From an uncultured Myxococcales bacterium (GTDB lineage: Bacteria; Myxococcota_A; UBA9042): a stretch of DNA of 64,000 nt. The stretch lies in assembly GCA_903883645.1 (NCBI GenBank), contig CAISBR010000206.1:1-64000 (forward strand). The letters are read 5' to 3'. Position numbers and translations under genes: made by a program. The notes under the pieces are model-generated. The model made no database searches. It was not told the DNA's origin and was given only the letters and a program-made list of their open reading frames with translations. Shown here piece by piece: positions 1-9,300 of the stretch. How positions within the stretch are numbered: the first letter of the stretch is position 1; every line of letters starts with the position of its first letter.

Positions 1-771
1 GCCCAGACCACCCACCAGCGCCGCGGCAAGATCACTTAGGATATCGCCGATCATGTTGTCGCCCACCACCACGTCAAACTCGTGCGGGTGGGTCACCATG
101 CGCATCGCCGCCACATCGGCGTACAGGGTCGTGGCCTTTACGTCGGGAAATTCCTTGGCCATCTCTTTGAGCGCCAGCCGCCACAGCCCGTGGGCCGCCT
201 CGATCGCGTTGGCCTTGTCGCACAGCACCAGCTTATTGCGTCGGGTCCGCGCCAGCTCAAACGCGTAGCGCAGCAGCCGGTCGCAGCCGGGCCGGGTCGA
301 CAGCATCACCGACTGCGCCACCTCGTCGGGCATCCCCGGCTTAAAGCGCCCGCCGATGCCCACGTACACACTCTCTGTATTTTCGCGGACAATCGCCATG
401 TCGACCGTGCCCGCCGCCACATCCTTCAACGGACAGAGCCGCGCATCGACCAGCTTTACGGGGCGTAAATTCACATACAGATCTAGACGTTGCCGCAGGC
501 CCAGCAAAATCTCTTTGGCGTGGATGTTGCTCGGCACGCGCGGATCGCCAAACGCACCCAGCAAGATGCAGTCAAAGTCGTCGCGCAGACTGGCGAATTC
601 CTTGTCGGGCATCGTCTCGCCGGTGCGCAGGTACCGCTCGGCCCCAAGGTCGAAAAGCTGGGTGGTAAAGTGAAAATCGAACTTCTGAGCGGCCTTTTCT
701 AGAACTGTCACCGCCGCGGCAATGACCTCGGGCCCGATGCCGTCGCCGGGCAAAAGTGCAATACGAATCAT
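1..771 (-). CDS. leuB: Isocitrate/isopropylmalate dehydrogenase family protein, LeuB-like (partial)
   Basis: The gene runs off the left edge; 257 codons are present from an ATG at 771, with no stop before base 1. The N-terminus has the family nucleotide-fold start LLPGDGIGPEV (residues 6-16). Further on are LGAFGDPR, LDLYVNLRPVKL and VRENTESVYVGIG, and later the metal/substrate region DVVVGDNMIGDILSDLAAAL. These are hallmarks of NAD-dependent beta-decarboxylating dehydrogenases. LeuB converts 3-isopropylmalate to 2-oxoisocaproate in leucine synthesis. The pattern fits 3-isopropylmalate dehydrogenase best, but tartrate, homoisocitrate and NAD-isocitrate dehydrogenases share it, and the missing C-terminus prevents a firm choice. 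It starts 14 bases after the outer-membrane protein gene and is the fourth gene of an argC-argB-OMP run on the same strand, so it may be co-transcribed with arginine genes. Confidence 0.85.
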   Translation of the reverse strand, partial: MIRIALLPGDGIGPEVIAAAVTVLEKAAQKFDFHFTTQLFDLGAERYLRTGETMPDKEFASLRDDFDCILLGAFGDPRVPSNIHAKEILLGLRQRLDLYVNLRPVKLVDARLCPLKDVAAGTVDMAIVRENTESVYVGIGGRFKPGMPDEVAQSVMLSTRPGCDRLLRYAFELARTRRNKLVLCDKANAIEAAHGLWRLALKEMAKEFPDVKATTLYADVAAMRMVTHPHEFDVVVGDNMIGDILSDLAAALVGGLG

Positions 772-785
772 GATTCCTCGATGCA

Positions 786-1412
786 TTAGTTGATGTAGTA
801 GGTAAAGCCGACGCCGCCGCCAAAGTCGCCGCGGGTCAGCGAGAACTCGTAGCTGCTTTTGTTGCCGGTCAGTGGGTTGCCGTTGGCCGAATTGATGGCC
901 AGGGTGGGCCCCACCGCGCCGGCGATGGCGAAGTTGGGACTGAAGAAATACTCTACGCGAATCGGCACTTCGAAGCCAAAGCCAAAGCGCACCGGCCCCG
1001 CCACGCCGCCTGGAGCTGTGCGGGCCATGCCCGTTACCGCGCGCACGCCGATGGCCAGGTTCACGGAGGGCGCCCGCGCCACATTCCACAGCGCGCCTAG
1101 AGATAAGAACCCGCCGTATTCATTGGGACCGCTCGCTGCATTGCGCGTGTCGAAACCGACGACGGCCTCGAGCCCCACCGTGCCCACGTACCAGCGGCCC
1201 GATAGACCGGCGGCGCGCACATCGGGCAGCGAGTGGCTGAGCAGATTGCCGGTGCCGTCGTCGATCGGAAAGTACTGGCGCGCACCCAAACCGAGCAGCG
1301 TTTCTTCATAGCCGATGCCGACTTTACCGTCGACGTTGTGGGCAAATACGGTCGCCGGCGCTAGCAATGCCAACAGACCCGCGACAGCAACCAACTGGCG
1401 ACGCAGGCCCAT
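786..1412 (-). CDS. Putative outer-membrane beta-barrel protein
   Basis: A protein of 208 residues with a clear Sec signal peptide (Arg-Arg, then a hydrophobic core, cleavage after ATVFA near residue 25). The mature part alternates polar and hydrophobic residues, is rich in Gly, and ends in an aromatic-rich strand (FTYYIN), as small outer-membrane barrels do. Its start overlaps the argB stop: the ATG shares one base with the TGA, and an in-frame GTG three bases upstream (1415) would give a four-base overlap. Such spacing indicates translational coupling to argB. No family is recognised and no catalytic motif is visible. A structural or transport role in the outer membrane is inferred only. 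Its place between two amino-acid biosynthesis genes is unusual. Confidence 0.72.
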   Translation of the reverse strand: MGLRRQLVAVAGLLALLAPATVFAHNVDGKVGIGYEETLLGLGARQYFPIDDGTGNLLSHSLPDVRAAGLSGRWYVGTVGLEAVVGFDTRNAASGPNEYGGFLSLGALWNVARAPSVNLAIGVRAVTGMARTAPGGVAGPVRFGFGFEVPIRVEYFFSPNFAIAGAVGPTLAINSANGNPLTGNKSSYEFSLTRGDFGGGVGFTYYIN

Positions 1413-2254
1413 CACGCTGCGCCCCGCTGAATGACGGTGCGGGTGCCCGACCTACCCAAAAGGGCTGCGACAATCGCACCTTCGTCTTTGTAGCCGACGA
1501 TGCTCACTTGGCGCGCACCCTTCTTTAGGATCGCCGCCACCTCTTCGAGCTTGGCCACCATGCCGCCGGTGACGGTGCCGTTGGCTATCAACCCTTGGAT
1601 ATCGCTGTCGTTCAGCGCGGGCAAGTGCGTACTGGGGTCGTCGAGCTGGCCGTACACACCGCTCACCCCCGTGACCAACACCACATCATCGATATGCAGC
1701 GCCGGCACCAGCGCCGTAACCAGCGAATCAGCATTTAGATTAAGCAGTTGCCCACCCGCATCCGCCACCAGCGACGACAGCACCGGCACCAGGCCCGCCC
1801 GCCACAGCCCCTCGATCACCGCGGGATTGGTCTGCGCCACGTCGGCAACTAGGCCATAATCCACGGGTTCTGCCTCGCCCACCACCAGCTTGGGCGGGCG
1901 CTTCTTGCCCACCACCAGCCCGCCCGCCGCCGCCGGCAGATTGACCGCTGGCAGCCCGGCCGCGAGCGCCGCACTCAGCAGATCGACACTCACCTCGCCG
2001 CACATCGCCAGCGCCACCGCCCGCAGCATCGCCGCATCGGTCACGCGCCGGCCACCCTTGAACACGGACTGCACGCCAAGCGCCTGACCCATCGCAGTAA
2101 TTTGCGGCCCCGCCCCGTGCACCAGGCACAGCAGCGCGCCGGCATCGACCACGGCTTTGCAGTCGCGGGTCAGCCGCAGCCGATCGGCCGGGTCTTTCAG
2201 CGTCTCGCCGCCCACCTTGACCAGCACCCGCCGGCCCTGCAACGAAGTTCCCAT
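1412..2254 (-). CDS. argB: Acetylglutamate kinase
   Basis: A protein of 280 residues of the amino-acid kinase fold. It phosphorylates N-acetylglutamate, the second step of arginine synthesis, in the cytoplasm. Visible motifs are the nucleotide-binding lysine loop VKVGGETL near the N-terminus, VHGAGPQI, GGRRVTD, NLNADSLVTAL and the C-terminal TGGMVAKLE. The loop reads HGAGP rather than the HGGGP of most bacterial enzymes, and the usual GLRVTD is GRRVTD; both variants are known from divergent kinases. There is no fused acetyltransferase domain. An AGGA ribosome-binding site lies before the ATG at 2254. The gene follows argC by 15 bases, which supports the assignment. A LysZ-type kinase is an alternative, but no LysW carrier protein is present here. 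Confidence 0.88.
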   Translation of the reverse strand: MGTSLQGRRVLVKVGGETLKDPADRLRLTRDCKAVVDAGALLCLVHGAGPQITAMGQALGVQSVFKGGRRVTDAAMLRAVALAMCGEVSVDLLSAALAAGLPAVNLPAAAGGLVVGKKRPPKLVVGEAEPVDYGLVADVAQTNPAVIEGLWRAGLVPVLSSLVADAGGQLLNLNADSLVTALVPALHIDDVVLVTGVSGVYGQLDDPSTHLPALNDSDIQGLIANGTVTGGMVAKLEEVAAILKKGARQVSIVGYKDEGAIVAALLGRSGTRTVIQRGAA

Positions 2255-2269
2255 GGCGTTTTCCTGCCT

Positions 2270-3343
2270 TTAGGGCCACTGGCTCGGTGCCAACAACCCA
2301 GTGTACTCGTCCACGCCCAGCATCAGGTTCATCGACTGGATCGCCTGACCCGCGCCGCCCTTGATCAGATTGTCGATCGCCGAATGGGCCACAACCGTGC
2401 GGAAGCCATCGCGAACTTCTTTGCCCACCGTGACCGCAAGCTCGGCGTACATCGAGCCCGCCACGGCATTGACCTCAGGCAGGCGATCCCCCAGCACGCG
2501 CACCAGCTTATCACCTTCGAAATAGCGGCCTTGCAGCCCAGCCAGCTGCGCCACATCGACGCCCGTGCCCACCTCGAAGTAGCAAGTGGTCAAGATTCCG
2601 CGCACCAGCGGCGCCGACACCGGCACAAAGTCGAGCGCCAGCTCGCGCGCTCCGGCCAGACGCAAATTCTGCTCAATCTCGGGAACATGCTGGTGCGTCA
2701 AGGGCTTATAGGCCCGCAGCGTCTGCGCCCGCAGGGGGTGGTGGGTGCCCAGCGCCGGATTGGCGCCCGAGCCCGACGAGCCGGTCATCGCCGTCACTTG
2801 CACGCGCCCCTGCAGCAACCCCGCGTCGGCAAAGGGCAAAAGCGCCAGCGTAATCGCCGTGGCAAAGCAGCCGGGCGAGGCGATGTGGCGCGCATTGGCA
2901 ATCGCAGCGCGGTTCACCTCGGGCAGGCCGTAGACAAACGTGCCCAGCCGCGCGGGCAGGGGGTGCACCGCCTCGTAATACTTGGCATATTCGTCTTTAT
3001 CCAGCAGCCGATAGTCGCCCGACAGGTCGATCACCGCCTTGCCCGCGTCGACAAACTGCGCCACCACCACCGCCGACACCTTGTGCGGCAGACCCACAAA
3101 AACCAGGTCGGCGTGGGGTGCCAACTGCTCGGGCGTCAGGTCTTCGACCAGCAGGTCCGTCAGTCCACCCAGCGATAAGTGCACTTGATCCAAGCGCTTA
3201 CCGATATTATCCTTGGCCACCAGCTTGGTGACTTGCACCGCCGGATGCACCAGCAAATGGCGCAGCAGCTCGGCGCCGCCATAGCCGGTAGCACCCACCA
3301 CGGCAACGCGGCAAGGGTTGGGGAGCGGAGGATGGGCAGACAT
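2270..3343 (-). CDS. argC: N-acetyl-gamma-glutamyl-phosphate reductase
   Basis: A protein of 357 residues, full length for the family. It reduces N-acetylglutamyl phosphate to the semialdehyde with NADPH, the third step of arginine synthesis. The Rossmann start VAVVGATGYGGAELLRHL lies at residues 13-30 and the catalytic cysteine is C159 in SPGCFATA. LSGDYRLLD and the histidine-containing HQHVPEIEQ follow. The ATG at 3343 is preceded by AGG at a six-base spacing. argB follows 15 bases downstream, forming an argCB pair. The gene begins 45 bases after the stop of the giant TPR gene on the same strand, so read-through from that gene is possible. Confidence 0.94.
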   Translation of the reverse strand: MSAHPPLPNPCRVAVVGATGYGGAELLRHLLVHPAVQVTKLVAKDNIGKRLDQVHLSLGGLTDLLVEDLTPEQLAPHADLVFVGLPHKVSAVVVAQFVDAGKAVIDLSGDYRLLDKDEYAKYYEAVHPLPARLGTFVYGLPEVNRAAIANARHIASPGCFATAITLALLPFADAGLLQGRVQVTAMTGSSGSGANPALGTHHPLRAQTLRAYKPLTHQHVPEIEQNLRLAGARELALDFVPVSAPLVRGILTTCYFEVGTGVDVAQLAGLQGRYFEGDKLVRVLGDRLPEVNAVAGSMYAELAVTVGKEVRDGFRTVVAHSAIDNLIKGGAGQAIQSMNLMLGVDEYTGLLAPSQWP

Positions 3344-3388
3344 AGTAAGCCTCTGTATATCAAGTAAAATCGCAGCAGACTGCCGGGC

Positions 3389-6300
3389 TCAGAGCCGAGC
3401 CAGAGCGTCGGTCGCCGCCTTGTGCCCGGGCTGGATCGCCAAGGCCTCTTCGAAGCAGGCGCGCGCCTGATCGAGCTGATTGCGGGCCAGACGGCAGTGG
3501 CCCATGCCCACGTGCGCATCGGCGCGGGTCGCGGGGGTGTGATCGGCGCCACTATGGCGGGCCACGGCGTCGAAAAGCCGCATGGCGCGGTCAATTTCGC
3601 CAAGACCCAGACACACGCGCGCACTGCCCAAGGTCGCTACATCATTGGCCGGCGCCGCCTCAAGGGCACGCTTGAAGCGGTCGCGGGCACCGTGCAAGTC
3701 GCCGCGCCGCTCACGGAGCAACGCCGACTGCGCCAAGTAGTTGGTCTGTTTGGGCTTATCCGCACGATAATGGTCGGCCAAGAAGTCGTACAGCCGCTCG
3801 GCGAGCTCGACTGCCCCCGCCTGCGCCAGCGACGGCGCTAGCTGATCGGCCAGCTCCGGGTCGTCGCCACAGAGGTCCCACGCGCGCTCTAGGCTTTGTG
3901 CCGCCTCGGTGGGCTGGTTGATAAGCAGTTGCGTTTCGCCCAGTTCGCGCAGCAGGTCGACCATCTCGCGACCGCGGCCGATATGCAGCGTCGCCCGGCC
4001 CATGTTGTCGTCGACCAGCGCGAGCCACTGCTTCAGGCTCTCGGCCAGCGCCTCGAACGAGTTGCGACTGCGGTACAGGTCGCACAGCCGCCGCCGCGCC
4101 TCGGTCCGCTTGGGGTCCAGCGTCAAAATCCGCTGCAATTCGCGCACGCCGCGCGCCGGATTGTCGAGCTTGTTTAGGTACAAGTCGGCCAATTGCACAT
4201 GCAGCACAAGCAGTTGCAAGGGGTCATCGGTCTCTTTGACGGCTGCTTCGATCCCCGCCGCCGCATCCGCCGCGCTGCCGGTATGGGCCAGCAGCAACGC
4301 CTTGATCTGCCGCAGGTTCGGGTCGCGCGGCGCCAGTTGCTCCAGCTCAGTGGCGGCCTGCTGCGCGCGCTCGACATCGCCCAGCTCGGCCAGCGCCACC
4401 CGCGCCATCTGCGCAAGCAGCGTGATCTTCGCCTCTTTACGGGCCTCGCCAGCCAATCGCTGCGCCGCACCCACCATCCACGCCGGCCATACGCGGCCTT
4501 GCTCGGCCGTGCGCAGCAGCTCGTCGAGCACCGCGGTATTGTTCGGATCGTCGTGCACCGCCCGCTCGAGCGCGGCACAGGCCTGGGGCATCTCGCCCAG
4601 ATCCCGCCGCAGCTGAGCCAACTTGCGCAACGCCCGCACCCGCGCCGGACCCGCCGGCAAGTGCTCGCAGCGCTGGCTCAGCAGCGTCGCCATTTGCCGC
4701 GGTTGCTGCGCCAAGTGCCGCTCGAACCACACAAACGCTTCGTCTAGGCTGGGATCCGCAGCAAAGGCCTGCTGATACAGGTCTTCGACTTCGTGCTCGG
4801 GATAGCCGGCGCGCATACGCAACCGAGCCGCTTCGCTAAGCAATTCTGCCTTGGCGTGGCCAGCATCGTGGGTACGCGCCAGACTTACCAGCGCCTCGGC
4901 CAGGTCGCCCGCCGGCGGGTCGTGCCGCAGCAAGTCGACCCACGCCTGGGCACTCGCACGGTCGCTCGGGTCGAGCTGAACCAGGTCGCGCCACGCCGCC
5001 ACGGCCAAGTCGCTGTGGCCCAGTTCGTGCGCCAAATCAGCAAGCTTATAGAGGGTAAGCCGACGCACTTCGGGGTCTTGCAGCAGCTCGACCCGGCGTT
5101 GGTACAGTCGCAACAGCTCGGTGCGCCGCCCCTGACCCTCGAGCAGGGCCTGCAACAGCTCGGCCGCGTCGTCGAAATCGGGCGCATCGTTCACGGCCCG
5201 CTGCAGCAAGGGCTCGGCTAGCTCGGCATGGTTGCGGCGCACTTCTAGAGTCGCGGCGCGCAGTAACAAGGGGCACGCCTCGGCCACCGGCAGCGGCAAA
5301 GCCAGCACCGCCGCATAGGCCGCCGACATCACCTCGTCGTCGTCAACTTCGCGGGCCAGCGCTTCCATCGTCGTCAGCAGCGCCGGACTGGGCGAGGCCT
5401 GAATCGCCGCCAACAGCGACTGCAGCGTCCCCCCACCACCGCCGACGCCGCGCGCCTGCAAACTGGCTAATTCTTGTGCGATTGCCGAGCGTTCTTCGGA
5501 CCGCGCCGCACGCGGCAGGCGACGCTGCAGCACCCACGCCCGCGCCTCGTCGTCGCCCGAACGCTGCGCCAGGGCCCCAAGGAGCCGCAGAGCCTCTTCT
5601 GCCGCAACCGGGTTCTCGGCCAGCGCCCGCGCCAGGGCCATGGCACTCGCGTTGCCCGGCTCGGCCTGCAGCACCTCGCCCACTAGACGCAGCGACTCGC
5701 GCGGCTTACCAAGAGCCCGCAAACGCAGCTCGGCAAGTTCCATACGAAATTGCCTGCGTTCCGTCCCCTCAGCAAACACCAGCGCGCGCTCAAGACTCGC
5801 CGCAAGCAGATGCGGATCGCCCGCGCCCCGCCGCAGCCCCAGCACCGCATCGCGCGCGTCGGGGTCGTCGGGCCGTTGCTCCCAGGCGAGCTCCCACAGC
5901 TCAGCGCCGCGGTCGAGCAGCCCCAGGTCGGCCGCCGCCGACGCCACCAGCGCCACCACAGGCAGCAGCTGCTCATCGCTAACTTGGCCACTGCCAATCA
6001 GCTCGGTCGCCCGCTCGAGCCAGTCTTCAAGCGCGCCGGCTTCGCTGGCCACCAGCTGCGCCTGCTCTAGCCCAGCCAGCAAATCTCCCGCCAAATCCAG
6101 AGCAGCGAAGGCCAGTTGCAAGGCCTCGGCTTGCCGACCTTGGCGAGTTAGCGCGGCCGCGACATCCTTGCCCGCCGCCGCCGCCCACTCGGGCCCGTCG
6201 CCGGCGCGGTCCAACTCGCTGGCCAAACCGTCGGCACTGGCTTGCCCATCGATGGCCTTGGCCAGAGCCGCACCCCAGCCCGCCGCATCGCCCGCCTGCC

Positions 6301-9300
6301 GCGCCAAAGCCGCCGCATCGAGCCACAGCGTCGCCGCCAGCTCGCCTTGGGCGCGCGCCGCGTCGGCCTGCAACACGGTCAGCGCCTCACTCGCCCGGCC
6401 CTCGCGCTGCAACAGCCCGCTGCGCAGGCGATAGGCCGCCAGATAGCTGTCGTCGGCCAGCAGCGCCAGCTCGCACGCATCGACCGCGCCTGCCAAATCG
6501 GCCAACTGGTCGAGTGCCGCGGCGCGCTTCAGCCACAGGCTCGCCGCCTCTGCCCCACTCACGAGCTCGGCATGGCGCTCCGCTAGGGCCGCGACCATCG
6601 CGAGGTCCCCGGCTTTTTCTGCCAGGTGCGTCGCCAACGCCAGGCCCGCCGGGTGGCGTGCGTCGAGCTTCAGCGCCTGATCCGCAGCTGCGCGCGCCGT
6701 GGCATCTTGGCCAAATTCAGCAGCAGTCCTAGCCACCTGCAACCACATTTCGCCGGCAGCCTGCGGGTCATCGACCGTCGCGCGCTCGGCCCGCACCTGC
6801 AGCAGCGTAACCAACTCGTCGCCATGGCCCGACAGCCGCGCCTGGTCCTCAAGCCACTCGGCCGCAGGCGGATAGGTCGCAGCCGCCTGTTCCGCCAGCA
6901 CTTTGCGCGCCGGGGCATCGGGGGCGTGCAGGCCCAGCAGCTCGAACGCCGGCCCGGCCAACTCGGTCTCTTGGCCAGCAATTTGTGCAAATTCAATAGC
7001 TTCGCCAACGCGCCCGGCTTGATTCGCCAGCAGCGCTGCCAGCTCAAGCGCCGCCACCGCCCGCTCCTGGCTATCGGGGTGATGCGCCACCACTTGCCGC
7101 AGCACCACCTCGCGCTGGTCGTCGCCCAACTCCGCGTCGTGCTCCAGCAGCGCTTGGCTCAGTCGCACGATCGCAGCCTGGCTGTCGGCCACGTCGGTCA
7201 GCGCCGCGAGCGCCTGCAACGCCCGCTGCAAGTCCGCGCGACCAAGTGCCCGCTCTGCCAACAGAGTCAGTAAGTTACGCTGCCTCTGGGCGTCACCCAA
7301 GTCGGTCAGCGCCAGGGCCAGCAGGTCTTCGACGTCGGCAGCTTGGTCGACTTGGTCAGCCAGCTCAAGCGCCACCTGCGCATCGCTATCGAGCCACGTC
7401 GCACCGCCCAACAACTGCTGGTACTGCCCCAGCGCCGCCTCAGGTTCGCCGAGCTTGTCGCGCAGCAGCGCCGCCACTGTACGCCGTTCGCTGTCGGCAT
7501 CCACACTTGCATCGGGTTGTTGCAGCCGCTGTAGTCGCGCCGCCACTTCGCCCTCTACATCGCCCACCGCCCGCCGCAGCGCAATGAGCAGGCCCAGCGC
7601 CCGCGTCGCCGCGGCGTCGTCTTGGCTGGCAGCCTCCAAAATATCGTTCAAGTTCGCAGGATTACGACCATCAATCTGCACCAGCTCGACCGCATCGACC
7701 AGGGCCACACCCAGCCCGTGGGCATCGGCGACGGCCGCCAGATAGCGCGCCGCCAACCCATCGAGCTCGGCCGAATCCAGCCCAGTCAAGCGGTTCCACG
7801 CCCCTGCCAGCAGCGCAGCCAAGCCGGCCGCATCGTCAGCATCGCGCAGCAGGTCTTCGAGCGCTTGGTGCAGCTCCGCACTGGCGGGTTGCTCCGCAAG
7901 TCCATGACGCAGCTGCTCTTGTGCATCACTGCCCATGTCCGCTTCGGCGAACACTTGCGCCGCCCGCAGCCGCAGTGCTACTTGGCCCTCGGCATCGCTC
8001 GTCTCGGCCCGCAATCCGTCGATGGCCAGCGCCAAAGTCAGGGGATCGTTCGCCATTTCGGCCAGTCCGACCAGCGCCGCCCGCGCCGCTAGCCGCACCT
8101 CGCCCGCACCCGTAGCCGCCGCCGTTTGGTACGCCGCCTCAGCTTCTTGAGTTTCGCCCAGATCAAACAAGATCTCGGCCTTTTCGAGCCACAGGGCCGC
8201 AGCCGCCTCTGGGTCGCCCGCATTGCGAATACGCAGGCCAAACAGGCTCAGGCGGGTCTGGGCGTCACCCTCGCGCTCGGCGAGTGCCCCAAGCTGGGCC
8301 ATGGCCGCGTCGTCGGTCGGGGCATCGGCCAAGATGGCCTCGAGCAGGGTCCGCAGCACCGGCACCGTCAGCCCGTCGCTCGCCAGGGCCGCGCGCCGCA
8401 AGTCGAGGCGCAATTCAGACGTTTCTGCTGCATTTGCTGCATGTTCAAAGGCATTGGCAATCGCATCGGCACTCTCGCCGGCCGCCAAGGCCTGGCCAGC
8501 GAGTCGCTTGCAGGTCGCCGCCCACACCGCGTCGCTGGGCTGCAGGCGCAGAGCCTCGGCCGCCGCCGCAAACGCCGCGGACTGCTCACCCAAGCTGTTT
8601 TCGCGAAATTCGGCCAATCGCTGCCAGGCCTTACGATCCGCATCGGTCGCGATGTGCAGCTTGGTGCGCGCTTCGAGAAGGGCCGCCACCCCCAGCGCTT
8701 CGCCGCGGGCATCGATCAAGGGTTCGCAGCGTTCAACCAAGCTCAACAGGTCGGTATCGCGCTGCCCCGCCCACTCGTGCACGGCCGAAAGCACACCGGC
8801 CAAGGCCTGTTCCGCGGCATCGTCGTCGGCCGGGTCGGCATCGAGCAGGTCGAGCCACGTCGCCGCCGCCGCAATCAGCTGGTCGCGCCCCTGGGTACCC
8901 AGAGCCACGGCCCGCTCGCGCTGGAGCGAAGCCTTTTCGCCCAGGTCCACGCCCTCGGCGGCCAAGGCTTGGCCCAACGCGTCTGCCAATCCCGCGAAAT
9001 CACTGCTATCACGCAGCACAGACAGCCACGCCAGCCACAGATCGGGTTGGGTGGGCAGCGCCGCCACCGCCTGGGCGAGCACGGCGGCCCGAGCTTCGCT
9101 ATCATCTTGAAGATCTGCTACTTGCAGCCACGCAGACAACTTGTCGTCGTCGTGGCCCAGACTGCACTGGGCGCGCAAGACGTCGAGCAGAGCCTCTTTG
9201 TCGCCACTGGCCGCACTCAGGCGCGCCAAAATCGTAAGAGGTTCCGATGCTTCAGGCGCAATGGCCCGCCACGCATAGCACAGCGCCTGAGCCATGTCGG

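Noticed and set aside
1..3343. LysW-type lysine pathway (LysZ, LysY, homoisocitrate dehydrogenase)
   Set aside because: The kinase, reductase and dehydrogenase could belong to it, but no LysW or LysX gene is present and the motifs fit arginine and leucine enzymes at least as well.
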